Positions 25,931 through 35,168 of a stretch of 64,000 nucleotides of DNA are shown piece after piece. Within the stretch, counting starts at the first letter, position 1. Each line of letters starts with the position of its first letter. The position numbers and the translations under genes are program-made. This DNA is from Oceanobacter kriegii DSM 6294 (lineage in GTDB: Bacteria > Pseudomonadota > Gammaproteobacteria > Pseudomonadales > Oceanobacteraceae): NCBI RefSeq assembly GCF_000422845.1, contig NZ_KE383932.1, positions 186,070 to 250,069 of the forward strand. Direction: 5' to 3'. The notes beneath the pieces were generated by a model. The model was not told where the DNA came from, did no database searches, and saw only the letters and a list, made by a program, of their open reading frames with translations.

Positions 25931-27262
25931 TCAGTCCTTGAGGCGCAATACCGCGCAGAACATGGTGTCGCTGTCGAGGGATGGTGCACCCTGAATGCCC
26001 TGGCTGACCAGTTCAAACTGTGGGTTCTGATCCAGGAAGGCTTCGACCACGCCTTCGTTCTCTTCCACCTGCCAGCTGCAGGTGGCGTAAATCAGTTTGC
26101 CGGTTTTACGCAGGGCTTTGCTGCTGAGGGTCAGCAGTTTCAGCTGCAATGCGGCCAGCTCGCGGGTGTTTTCCGGCGTCAGCTTCCAGCGTGCGTCCGG
26201 GTTACGACGCCAGGTACCGGCGTTGGTGCATGGTGCATCCACCAGAATGCGGTCAAAACCTTGCTGCTGGGCAATCTCTTTTGGCAGTCGCAGTGGCGCT
26301 TCGCCGTTCCATTCAAAGCTACGGATATTCAATTGACCACCGCGTTTGGCCCGGCGTTTGAGTTCGTCCAGCTTGAATTTGTGCAGGTCGGTGGCGGTTA
26401 CCGAGCCTTTTTTGCCCAGCGTGGCGGCCAGGGTCAGGGTTTTACCACCGGCTCCGGCACAGGCGTCCCAGATTTTGTGGCCCGGCTGGGCGTCGACCAG
26501 ACGACAGATCATTTGGCTGGCGGCATCCTGAACTTCCAGCTCACCGTTTTTCCAGGCGTCTGTCAGCATAACGTCGGCACCACCAAGGGCGGCCAGCAGG
26601 TGTTCCGGGGTGTCCTGATCTTCGTGTACAGGCAGCAGGCGGCTACGTACGCCTGCATCGGACAGCTCCTGATGCAGGGTTTCCAGCGAGCGACTGCCCT
26701 TGGTGCGCAACCACAGTGGTGGACGCTGGCTTTGCTGCTCAACCCAATGACGCAAGGTCGCATCGGACCAGTCCGAACTATCTGCACGTGCCCACAGTGG
26801 AGTTTCGAGGGTTGGACGAATACCGTGCCACAGCATCAACAGGGCGTTGCTGTCACTGGACTCTACCTGCTTCTTGAATTCGGCAAAGTGCTCGCGACGG
26901 GCTTTCTGCTGGGAAATGGATGGCGCGTGCCAGTCCGCGTGGCTGCGTTGTTGAATCCAGAACCAGAAGTGCTGCGGGGTAGCCAGACGACGTTCGCCAG
27001 GTGACCAGTGCTGGTCCCAGTCGAGCCAGTTGTCGAAGTCCGGGTCCTGAAAGCTCTGCTCCAGTGCATCCGCCAGCTGCATGTAGCGCACGGCGTCTTG
27101 CATGGCGTTGTCGAGCAGCATCCGGTATTTGCCCTGAAAACGTTTGGTGGCTTTGGCGCGCTGTTTCAGCCAGCGGTCCAGCACGGCATGGGCTGGCGCA
27201 TCCTGCCAGTCTTGCCAGATATCAATGAGGTCGGAATAGGAAATCAGGGCTTGTTGGGTCAT
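25931..27262 (-). CDS. RsmB/RsmF-family RNA (cytosine-C5)-methyltransferase
   Basis: A SAM-dependent m5C methyltransferase, probably acting on rRNA. The 443-residue protein has a family N-terminal helical region, the SAM loop DACAGAGGKTLTLAATLG, motif IV DAPCTNAGTWRRNPDARW with its cysteine, and motif VI YATCSW with the catalytic cysteine. It lacks neighbours that would name it rsmB (fmt, def), so it is a paralogue or a different m5C enzyme. The ATG at 27262 was chosen; a TTG 18 bp upstream is the alternative. Confidence 0.87.
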   Translation of the reverse strand: MTQQALISYSDLIDIWQDWQDAPAHAVLDRWLKQRAKATKRFQGKYRMLLDNAMQDAVRYMQLADALEQSFQDPDFDNWLDWDQHWSPGERRLATPQHFWFWIQQRSHADWHAPSISQQKARREHFAEFKKQVESSDSNALLMLWHGIRPTLETPLWARADSSDWSDATLRHWVEQQSQRPPLWLRTKGSRSLETLHQELSDAGVRSRLLPVHEDQDTPEHLLAALGGADVMLTDAWKNGELEVQDAASQMICRLVDAQPGHKIWDACAGAGGKTLTLAATLGKKGSVTATDLHKFKLDELKRRAKRGGQLNIRSFEWNGEAPLRLPKEIAQQQGFDRILVDAPCTNAGTWRRNPDARWKLTPENTRELAALQLKLLTLSSKALRKTGKLIYATCSWQVEENEGVVEAFLDQNPQFELVSQGIQGAPSLDSDTMFCAVLRLKD

Positions 27263-27342
27263 GTTTTTCGCGCTTTTCAATAATTGGCGCCAGTGTAAAA
27301 GCAGGGCGCGTTGACTACCAGTAAAAGCGCAGCATTTGCGCT

Positions 27343-29727
27343 TCAGGTGGCTCTTACCAGGGTTTCCAGCAGCTGTTCCGGAGCAATGGGCTTGAAAATA
27401 TGGAAGCCCTGGCCAATGTCGCAGCCCAGCTCGGTCAGGGTTCGCAAGGTGGCTTCGTCTTCAATGCCTTCTGCCACCACCTGCATTTTCATGGATCGGG
27501 CAATGTCGATCATGCCTTTTACAATCACCTGGGTCGCGGGATCGTTTGGCAGATCGCGCACAAAGGACTGATCGATCTTGATCTTGTCGAACGAGAAACG
27601 CCGCAAATAAGACAGCGAGGAGTAGCCGGTGCCGAAGTCATCCAGTGCAATGCGAACGCCCAGCTCGCGCAGTTGTTGCAGTTTGTCCTGCACTGAATAG
27701 CTGTCATCCAGCAGTGCCGATTCGGTGATTTCCAGCTCGATTTTGGTGAACGGCACGTGATGGCTCTGAATGATGCCGACGATATCGTCGACAATCGATG
27801 GACTGGCCAACTGAACGGGTGACAGGTTAACCGCCAAGGTCATGCCCGCAGGCATCAGGCGGGCATGCAGGCAGGCCTGTTGCAGTATCTGTTTGCCTAG
27901 CGCGTGTATGATTCCGGTATCCTCAGCGACCTTGATAAAGGTGGCAGGGGAGATGCTGCCAAGCACCGGGTCACTCCAGCGAGCCAGTACCTCCGAGCAG
28001 GTAAAATGCCCGCTGGCCAGATGTCGTTGTGGCTGATAGTGCAATCTCAATTCGCCGTTGCTGACGGCGCGTCGCAAGGACTGCTCGATGCGATACAGCT
28101 GGTTGGCAGTGACCGCCATTTGCGGGGCGAACCGAACCACCTGACCACGGCCATTTTCCTTGGCCCGGTAAAGCGCCAGATCGGCGTGTTTCAGCAGCAA
28201 TTCCTGCCGTTGGCCGTCGTCCGGAATAAATGCCAGACCAATACTGGCACCGACCGTGACGGTAAGGCTGCCAATGCGGCAAGGCTGTTCGAGGGTTTCG
28301 ACAATGCGATTGGCGATGTCGATGGCCTGCTGTTGGCTGTCGACCTGACGCAGGATGACGGCAAATTCGTCGCCGCCGGTACGGGCCACCAGATCCGCCG
28401 GGCGGGTATTGCCTTTCAGCCGGCCAGCAATGATTTTCAGCAGTTTGTCGCCGATGTCGTGGCCGAAGGTGTCGTTAACGTTTTTGAAGCGATCAAGGTC
28501 AATCGACAGCAGCGCAAAGATTTGCTCCTTGTGGCTCAGGCTGCGCTGAATGGACGATTGCAGCTCGGTCTGGAACCAGCGGCGGTTGGCCAGCCGGGTG
28601 ACGCTGTCCTCGTGAGCCAGCTGCCAGATTTGCTGTCGCGCCTGATGGGTTTCTGTGACGTCCGAGATGACCCCTCGCCACTGCATGTCCGGTGTCGGAG
28701 TGGCGGTGATTGACCACCAGCACAGCTTGCGATTGATCCAGACCGGAATTTCAAAATCCCTGAACGCCCGTCCCATGGTGAAGTAGGTGCTGATCTCTTC
28801 GGCTTTGCTGTCGGCCAGCTCTGTTTGTTCGCTGGGCAGCTGGGCGTGGCTTTGGCGAATCAGCTTCAGAAACGACTGGTCATCCAGCAGCTCCTTACGA
28901 ATGGCAAACAGCTCTTCCAGCTTGGGTGAAACCCGTTGCAACTTTAACTCTTCATCGGCTTCCCACAGCACGTCGGCGGTACTTTGTTCAAAGTCGTTCA
29001 GCAGCAGGCTGATTACTTGCTTCTGGTGTTCGGAAGTCAGGTCGGTTAATACCTGTGCCCGAAATACCCCAGCGGCATGGACAATGCTGGTGGTCAGAAT
29101 GGTCATGTACACCACCAGCAACAGCAGCAGCAGTGGGCTGATTTCAAAACCGGCCCGATACAGCGTGATGGCAGAAGCACTGCCAAGAATCGCGACAAAC
29201 GTCAGCGAGGCGGAGGGCAGGGTATAGAGTGCAAAACCGCCTGCGCAGATCAGCCCGGAGGTGATGGCGGTAATGAATATCTGCTGCTCTGTACTGGCAA
29301 TGTCGTACAGCAACAGCGGCGGAGAGGCCCACAACAAGGCCAGTAAACCGGCATGAATCACGGCGCGATTTTCGACCCGGGCAGGGGCTTTCTGCGGTGG
29401 TGCCGGTTTGCGGGAAATGCCATACCAGCTTTGCACCGCCATCGCCATCAGCAGTACAACAGAGCCAGCCCACAGCACGGCTTGCCATGGCTCAACCAGA
29501 TTCCACAGCACGGCCAGTGTCAGCGCTGTATTGAGCATCGCAGCGATGGCGTTCATCGGCGTCATGCCGGTGATGGCCAGCAGACGTCGGGCACGCAGTC
29601 GGTCGAAGGCGTCGTCGCCTAATTCTTCCAACGACATCGCAGTCGAATGCGTGGCGTGGTATTGGTCCAGATAGAAGCGCTTTAAAGCGCTTGTCAGCCG
29701 TTTGATAAGCGCCTCCCTGGCGAACAA
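27343..29727 (-). CDS. membrane GGDEF-EAL protein with PAS-like domain
   Basis: A 794-residue cyclic-di-GMP signalling protein. About residues 50-225 contain several hydrophobic segments forming a membrane sensor module; a PAS-like segment follows (residues about 235-360). The GGDEF domain has the intact active-site motif RTGGDEFAVIL, with SIDLDRFKNVNDTFGHDIGD before it, so diguanylate cyclase activity is plausible. The EAL domain begins SEVLARW (EVL in place of EAL) and keeps NLSPVQL, ELEITESAL, DDFGTGYSSLSYL, KIDQSFVRDL and AEGIED, so phosphodiesterase activity is also possible. Which activity dominates cannot be told. It lies alone, 63 bp from the RsmB-like gene. Confidence 0.92.
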   Translation of the reverse strand: MFAREALIKRLTSALKRFYLDQYHATHSTAMSLEELGDDAFDRLRARRLLAITGMTPMNAIAAMLNTALTLAVLWNLVEPWQAVLWAGSVVLLMAMAVQSWYGISRKPAPPQKAPARVENRAVIHAGLLALLWASPPLLLYDIASTEQQIFITAITSGLICAGGFALYTLPSASLTFVAILGSASAITLYRAGFEISPLLLLLLVVYMTILTTSIVHAAGVFRAQVLTDLTSEHQKQVISLLLNDFEQSTADVLWEADEELKLQRVSPKLEELFAIRKELLDDQSFLKLIRQSHAQLPSEQTELADSKAEEISTYFTMGRAFRDFEIPVWINRKLCWWSITATPTPDMQWRGVISDVTETHQARQQIWQLAHEDSVTRLANRRWFQTELQSSIQRSLSHKEQIFALLSIDLDRFKNVNDTFGHDIGDKLLKIIAGRLKGNTRPADLVARTGGDEFAVILRQVDSQQQAIDIANRIVETLEQPCRIGSLTVTVGASIGLAFIPDDGQRQELLLKHADLALYRAKENGRGQVVRFAPQMAVTANQLYRIEQSLRRAVSNGELRLHYQPQRHLASGHFTCSEVLARWSDPVLGSISPATFIKVAEDTGIIHALGKQILQQACLHARLMPAGMTLAVNLSPVQLASPSIVDDIVGIIQSHHVPFTKIELEITESALLDDSYSVQDKLQQLRELGVRIALDDFGTGYSSLSYLRRFSFDKIKIDQSFVRDLPNDPATQVIVKGMIDIARSMKMQVVAEGIEDEATLRTLTELGCDIGQGFHIFKPIAPEQLLETLVRAT

Positions 29728-29799
29728 AGCGTGGCGAACACACGCTGATAGTATCAGGATAGCCGATCTTTGGGATGCTCAGGTTATCTCTGCGTTGTG

Positions 29800-30510
29800 T
29801 TACTCGCCAGGGGCTGCCTGTGCAACACCAGTCACCACAATCTGACCGGCTGCCGGGTAATGCCACTTTACTTCCACATCCCAGAAACGAGTGCCGTACA
29901 TCCGTTCAGGTGGAGGGGTTTGATAGGCCGGTTTTGGGTCCTGGGCCAGACATTGATTGATCAGCTCGACCAACCCCGGTCGGTGGCTTTGTTCAACGGC
30001 CTGAGCGCCGGCAAGGACCTCCGGTTGCCAGTCGACCGTAACCTGAGCCGGTGCTTGCTGGGCAATGCCATTGCTGGCCTCTGGCAAACAGTCGGCGTAG
30101 GGCACATAGGGTTTGATGTCGATGATGGGGGTTTGGTCGAGCAGGTCGACACCGGCGACGTGAATGCGAGTTCCTTCTACCGCCAATACCTTTACCAGCG
30201 ACTGGCCAATGCCATTGGGGCGGTGGCTGCTGCGGGTGGCAAACACGCCCAGTTTGTCGTTGCCTCCCAACCGGGGTGGTCGTACCCGCAAACGCGGTGG
30301 GGCTGCTGGGTCTGGCAAGGCCTCATGGAACAGGAAACTGAGCCAGATATGGGACACCTGCTCCAGCCCTTGCAGCGCCAGTGGATCGTCAAAGGGCGGT
30401 TGCAGCTCAATGATCCCTACCGCAGCCGGCGCCAGCATCGGTTGTCTGGGAATGGCAAATTTTTCAGCAAACGGGGTATGGGCAAGGGCGACGGTTTGAA
30501 TCTGGTGCAT
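29800..30510 (-). CDS. trmO: tRNA (t6A37) N6-methyltransferase TrmO
   Basis: TrmO methylates N6-threonylcarbamoyladenosine at position 37 of some tRNAs to m6t6A. The 236-residue protein has the TsaA/YaeB domain: KEKFAIPRQP-like AEKFAIPRQP near the N-terminus, ALQGLEQVSHIWLSFLFHEA, the substrate-site FATRSSHRPNGIGQSLV, and LLDQTPIIDIKPYVPYAD; a C-terminal extension YGTRFWDVEVKWH completes it. The ATG at 30510 aligns with the family N-terminus; a TTG-initiated extension is rejected. It diverges from the DUF2333 gene. Confidence 0.92.
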   Translation of the reverse strand: MHQIQTVALAHTPFAEKFAIPRQPMLAPAAVGIIELQPPFDDPLALQGLEQVSHIWLSFLFHEALPDPAAPPRLRVRPPRLGGNDKLGVFATRSSHRPNGIGQSLVKVLAVEGTRIHVAGVDLLDQTPIIDIKPYVPYADCLPEASNGIAQQAPAQVTVDWQPEVLAGAQAVEQSHRPGLVELINQCLAQDPKPAYQTPPPERMYGTRFWDVEVKWHYPAAGQIVVTGVAQAAPGE

Positions 30511-30700
30511 GCAGGGGTCCGGTCGGGTGGCGTCAACCCACGATAGATAACCGTGTGTTAACCGATAGGTTGCCAATATTACCGGCTTCAACGGTTGCTT
30601 TTAAAGGCTGAAGGCCGTTGGCAGTCGTGGCATTATGAACCTTCTATCACAGCATGTTGATGTGAGGTTGTGTTTTAGTGGAGCTAAAAGGATTGCTGAT

Positions 30701-31753
30701 ATGAGTGATGATTTCGATACCCGCGGCGAGAGCCTGAAAGAACGCATGCAGGACCGCTGGAGAGAATCCGGTGCCATCCGTAACGGCATTGTGATTGTGG
30801 TGTTGCTGTACATTCTGATCACCCTGGCGCTGGGCTTCTTCTGGAGCAGCGAGCCAGACGCCTTTGCGATTCGGGAAAACACCGCCGTCAAAGCTGAGAC
30901 CATGGGCGTTGACCCGGTGACCGGTTTCACCACTGTATCCACCCTGATCACGGTAGCCGATACCATGCTGCACAAACCGGGTGGTTATTTGAGTAACGAC
31001 ATGACACCGCCGGGTATTTGGCTGGATAACATTCCCAACTGGGAATACGGTGTGCTGACTCAGGTACGCGATTTTACCGAAGCCTTGCGCCGTGACTTCA
31101 GTCGTTCGCAAAGCCAGTCGACCGAAGATGAAGACCTGATCACCGCCGAGAACAGCTTCAAGATTGACCACTCCCGTTGGGCGCTGCCGTCATCAGAATC
31201 TGAATACCAGACTGGTATCGACAAGCTAAACCGCTATATCACCCGTTTGTCCGATCGCAATGTGCCAGACGCCCAGTTCTACTCCCGTGCGGATAACCTG
31301 CAACGTTGGCTGCAAAATGTAGAAACCCGTTTGGGCAGCTTGTCCCAGCGCTTGAGTGCTTCGGTTGGCAAGCCACGCTTGAATACGGATTTGTCGGGTG
31401 ACCCGGATGCCCGTCAGTCGACTCCGAACGACGCCGATCGTGAGGTGAAAACCCCGTGGACCGAGATCGACGACGTGTTCTTTGAAGCCCGTGGCAGTGC
31501 CTGGGCGCTGGCGCATCTGCTGCGCGCCATTGAAGTGGATTTCCGCGATGTGCTGGAGAAGAAAAACGCGCTGGTCAGCCTGCGCCAGATCATTCGTGAG
31601 CTGGATTCCACTCAGGAAACCGTCTGGTCTCCGGTGATTCTGAATGGCAGTGGCTTTGGCCTGTTCGCCAACCACTCGCTGGTGATGGCGTCCTATATCT
31701 CTCGCGCCAATGCCGCCATTGCGGATTTGCGGATGCTGCTGTCACAGGGCTAA
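30701..31753 (+). CDS. DUF2333 family membrane-anchored protein
   Basis: A 350-residue protein with one membrane segment (about residues 27-47) near the N-terminus and a large, mostly helical periplasmic part; segments such as SDRNVPDAQFYSRADNLQ and FFEARGSAWALAHLLRAIEVDF are typical of the DUF2333 family. Function is not established. The ATG at 30701 follows AAAAGGA by 7 bp. A terminator follows immediately, so it is a single-gene transcript. Confidence 0.82.
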   Translation: MSDDFDTRGESLKERMQDRWRESGAIRNGIVIVVLLYILITLALGFFWSSEPDAFAIRENTAVKAETMGVDPVTGFTTVSTLITVADTMLHKPGGYLSNDMTPPGIWLDNIPNWEYGVLTQVRDFTEALRRDFSRSQSQSTEDEDLITAENSFKIDHSRWALPSSESEYQTGIDKLNRYITRLSDRNVPDAQFYSRADNLQRWLQNVETRLGSLSQRLSASVGKPRLNTDLSGDPDARQSTPNDADREVKTPWTEIDDVFFEARGSAWALAHLLRAIEVDFRDVLEKKNALVSLRQIIRELDSTQETVWSPVILNGSGFGLFANHSLVMASYISRANAAIADLRMLLSQG

Positions 31754-31776
31754 CCCTGCTTCTAAAGAATCGCTTG

Positions 31777-31804
31777 AAATAACTCGCCGCCCGGCGGGTT
31801 ATTT
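31777..31804 (+). terminator. rho-independent terminator after the DUF2333 gene
   Basis: AAATAACTCGCCG pairs with CGGCGGGTTATTT (one G-T pair) and the T-rich tail continues to TTTGTTTG. It isolates the DUF2333 gene from the TonB cluster. Confidence 0.85.
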
Positions 31805-32109
31805 GTTTGTGGCCCTCGGTTTTTTCCTGCTTCTTGACCGCTTTTCCATGGCCTGTTCACGGCCTGCTCTCCGTTTCTTCTCTGCACCTTCCCGGACTCT
31901 ATTCCTTCCTGAGTGCTTTTTGATCAGCTGGTCAATTTGTCAAAGCACTGACATCAAGACCGTGTTCGGCTGTCACTTTTCTGTCATTTAAAAGCAATTT
32001 TCATGTCACATATCCGCAACATACTCCGCCCCCAAGATATAAAGAGTCCATGTTCGGTCAGCCACCGTCAGGGACTGTTGTAAAACCTATATTCCTTTCA
32101 GGGGGCTCA
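31805..32109 (+). promoter_or_regulatory. leader and promoter region of the TonB-receptor gene, with a Pho box
   Basis: Between the terminator and the receptor ATG lie 305 bp. The outstanding feature is CTGTCAC-TTTT-CTGTCAT at 31970-31987, which fits the PhoB box pattern of two 7-mers separated by 4 bp. A weaker similar block, CATGTCAC, follows at 32002-32009. The ribosome site is TCAGGGGG just before the ATG at 32110. A convincing -10 was not found. No gene seen in this stretch. Confidence 0.7.
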
Positions 32110-35085
32110 ATGAAACCGACACGGGTAATGCTAACTGCAGCGTCGACGCTTCTCGTTTCACAGGTGATGGCCGGTGAAGCTGTTTTCTATATCACCGAAG
32201 ACGGCATGTCCATGCGTGACGTGGCAGTCAGTGTTGACGGCCAAAAGCAGTTGATCGGTAACACCGGTTTCGTTTCTTTCGATATCGATGCAGGCAACCA
32301 CAGCGTTGAACTGTCCAAGTACGGCGAGTGGCTGGGCGAGTTCCAGTTCAGCACCGAAAACGGCGAACAGAACGCTGAAATCCAGGTAGATGTACTGGGC
32401 GGCGAAGCACTGGAAGACGTCGTGGTTTACACCCCGGGTCAGGAAGAAGCGCCAGCACTGGGCCAGATTTCCGGCTACCTGAACTCTGAAGAAACCGGCG
32501 GTGCGGTTGCGGGTGCCAGCGTATCGATCGCCGGTACTGACATGGCCGTGGTGACCGACGAAGAAGGTTTCTTCTCGTTTGAACTGCCACGTGGTGAATA
32601 CGAAGTTGCTATCGCTCACCCGAACTACGGCCAGCGCGAAGTCGACGGCGTTCGCGTCATGGGTAACGTCAACACCGGCGTTAACCTGACACTGGGTATG
32701 TCCGGTAATGGCGTGATCGAAGAAGTAGTTGCTGTAGGTTCCTACATCCCATCGACCGCCACTGCACAAGAGCGTGATTCTTCTGCGGTACTGGATGCCA
32801 TCGGCTCCGAGCAAATGGCCCGCTTTGGCGACTCCAGTGCTGCGTCTGCGCTGAAGCGCGTTGCCGGTGTTTCTGTTGCTGGTGGGCAGTTTGCGATCAT
32901 TCGTGGTATGGCTGGTCGATACATTTCCTCCACCTTGAACGGTAGCTTGATGCCATCGACCGACCCTATGCGTCGCGATGTTCCTCTCGACTTGTTCCCC
33001 GCGTCTGTTTTGGGCGGTATTGATATTCAGAAAAGCTTCACTCCTGACCTGCCGGGTGACTCCACTGGCGGTGCGATTCGCATGTCGACCAAGGGAATGC
33101 CAGAGTTCACTGGTGGTAAGGCAAGCGTCAAACTGGGTATGAATTCCCGCACTACGTTCAGTGACGTAAATAGCTATGAAGGCGGCTCAACCGACTGGAT
33201 GGGTGTTGACGATGGCACTCGTGAAGAGCCTTCTTTCGCCAATAGCTTCACTGATGGGGGCTACGACGTTCCTACCTTTATTACTGGTGCTGAGCGTGTT
33301 GAATTAACCCAGTCTTTTGATCACAACTACGGTGTGCAGCAGGTTGAGGCAAAACCCGCCCGAGGTTTCAGTGTTTCCTACGGCAAACTGATGGAAGGCG
33401 ACGAAAGCACTCATGGCATGTACTCCGCTTTCAGTTATAGCGACAAGTGGACTGCACGTCACAATGCTGAAATTAATGACACCAGTGAAGAAGGTACCTA
33501 TGAGCGTACCAAGCGTAACATCGATCTTGCGGGATACTTTTATTACGGCATCGAGGACGCTAACAACCTTTGGCAAAGCAAGACCATTTTGCTTCGCAAA
33601 ACAGATAACACGACGAAAACCAGCAACACCCGTGACGAAGGCAAGGATCAGGAGCTGAATCAGACTCTGTTGCAGTGGGTAGAGCGTCAATATCTTGGCC
33701 AGCAGTTCTCCGGTACTCACTACTTTGGAGACGATACTCTCGAATGGCGTGCAGGGATTGCACAAACATCCCGTTATGAGCCTGATCGCCGTACCTACAC
33801 GTATGGTCGTGCTTTGGGTACGTCAAATGACTTTGCTTTCCAGGGAACCGTTGAGCGTCGTTATTCCGACCTGACTGAAAACACCTACGATATTGGTGCG
33901 GATTACACGTCGGAATACCTGTTCGATACCTGGGCCTGGAAGAATAAGTTTGGCTTCAGCTATACCACTAAAAACCGTGAAGTTGAGCTGGCTCGATATG
34001 CGAACCGTGCTGTGACTTCCAGTTCGGTCGATACGACAGCGTCACTGGATGAAATTTTCTCTGACACCAATGTTGATAACGGCACTGTAACCTTCACTGG
34101 TACCACAACAGCGACTGATAGCTATGACGCTGACGAAGAAGTTGTTGCTGTTCACGGCTCCAGCGAGCTGGATATGGATTCGGTATCTGTTCTGGCTGGA
34201 CTGCGTTACGAGAGCATTACTCAGGAGCTTGACTACCCGAACAAGGCTGACTCCCAAAATACCCTGGAAGAAAGCTATGTGTTGCCTGCTTTGTCGGCCA
34301 ACTGGCGTGTCACCGAAGACTCACAGCTGCGAGCCAGTATTACCCAGACGGTTTCTCGTCCAGGTATTACCGAGCGCTCAGAGTCCGTTCAATATGATCC
34401 GGACACAGATAAGCCTCTGACTGGTAATGCTGATCTGGAAATTTCCAAAATCAACAACCTCGATTTGCGCGGCGAATACTACTTCTCTGAAGAAGAAAGT
34501 GTGACCGTTGCCTTGTTCTACAAGGATGTTGATAAGCCAATCGAACGCCAGGTTCTCGATGCCGATGGCAGCGCAGCCGAAGGTTACACCTACGACAACG
34601 TGAACAGCGCAGAGCTTAAAGGTCTGGAGGCTGACTTCCGATTGAATGTCCTGGATACAGACAGATTGTCTGGCTTCGTATCCGGTAACTTCGCCTGGGT
34701 TGATTCTGAAGTCGATTTGACCGGCACCAACGCAGAGCGTCTGGAGGGAGCTTCCAGCCGAGCCCTGCAGGGACAGTCTGAATTTCTGGGCAACCTGCAA
34801 CTTGGTCTTGATGACTATGAATCAGGACAGTCTCTGACACTGCTTGTGAACTACTTTGACGAACGTATCTATGCAACAAGCCGTGGTGACCTGGGGCCTG
34901 TGATGGAAGACGGTCGCACAACCTTTGATCTTGTCTATAGCTACGACTTCAGTGACGACCTGAAGATCAAGGCGAAAGCATCAAACATTACCGATGAGCC
35001 CGTAACTTACTCCCGTGATGGACGTACGTTAGAGAGCTACTACGTAGGCACCGATTTCGACGCATCCGTCGAGTATCAATTCTGA
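32110..35085 (+). CDS. TonB-dependent outer-membrane receptor with N-terminal carboxypeptidase-regulatory-like domains
   Basis: A 991-residue outer-membrane active transporter. The signal peptide ends near residue 21 (QVMA/GEA). Residues about 22-100 form an Ig-like domain and 118-197 a CarboxypepD_reg-like beta-sandwich (GAVAGASVSIAGTDMAVVTDEEGFFSFELPRGEYEV). A TonB-box-like EEVVAVG lies at 204-210, and a second similar stretch, EDVVVY, at 102-107. Then comes the plug (SSAASALKRVAGVSVAGGQFAIIRGMAGRY) and a barrel ending in Phe. The ATG at 32110 has GGGGG in front; an upstream ATG is rejected because it adds residues before the signal peptide. A hairpin separates it from the beta-helix gene. 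Substrate unknown. Confidence 0.92.
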   Translation: MKPTRVMLTAASTLLVSQVMAGEAVFYITEDGMSMRDVAVSVDGQKQLIGNTGFVSFDIDAGNHSVELSKYGEWLGEFQFSTENGEQNAEIQVDVLGGEALEDVVVYTPGQEEAPALGQISGYLNSEETGGAVAGASVSIAGTDMAVVTDEEGFFSFELPRGEYEVAIAHPNYGQREVDGVRVMGNVNTGVNLTLGMSGNGVIEEVVAVGSYIPSTATAQERDSSAVLDAIGSEQMARFGDSSAASALKRVAGVSVAGGQFAIIRGMAGRYISSTLNGSLMPSTDPMRRDVPLDLFPASVLGGIDIQKSFTPDLPGDSTGGAIRMSTKGMPEFTGGKASVKLGMNSRTTFSDVNSYEGGSTDWMGVDDGTREEPSFANSFTDGGYDVPTFITGAERVELTQSFDHNYGVQQVEAKPARGFSVSYGKLMEGDESTHGMYSAFSYSDKWTARHNAEINDTSEEGTYERTKRNIDLAGYFYYGIEDANNLWQSKTILLRKTDNTTKTSNTRDEGKDQELNQTLLQWVERQYLGQQFSGTHYFGDDTLEWRAGIAQTSRYEPDRRTYTYGRALGTSNDFAFQGTVERRYSDLTENTYDIGADYTSEYLFDTWAWKNKFGFSYTTKNREVELARYANRAVTSSSVDTTASLDEIFSDTNVDNGTVTFTGTTTATDSYDADEEVVAVHGSSELDMDSVSVLAGLRYESITQELDYPNKADSQNTLEESYVLPALSANWRVTEDSQLRASITQTVSRPGITERSESVQYDPDTDKPLTGNADLEISKINNLDLRGEYYFSEEESVTVALFYKDVDKPIERQVLDADGSAAEGYTYDNVNSAELKGLEADFRLNVLDTDRLSGFVSGNFAWVDSEVDLTGTNAERLEGASSRALQGQSEFLGNLQLGLDDYESGQSLTLLVNYFDERIYATSRGDLGPVMEDGRTTFDLVYSYDFSDDLKIKAKASNITDEPVTYSRDGRTLESYYVGTDFDASVEYQF

Positions 35086-35106
35086 TTTTTGTAATTGTTC
35101 TGCAAT

Positions 35107-35134
35107 GAAAGTGCACGACACTCAGTGCACTTTC
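35107..35134 (+). terminator. hairpin between receptor and beta-helix lipoprotein genes
   Basis: GAAAGTGCAC pairs perfectly with GTGCACTTTC around 8 bases, 22 bp after the receptor stop. No long T-run follows, so it may act as an attenuator or mRNA 3' stabiliser between genes rather than a full terminator. Confidence 0.5.
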
Positions 35135-35168
35135 TTACTAAGCAACACTCTGTGATGAGGAACTAAAG

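Noticed and set aside
27343-29727. EVL in place of EAL as evidence of an inactive phosphodiesterase
   Set aside because: ExL variants are tolerated and the other catalytic motifs are intact.
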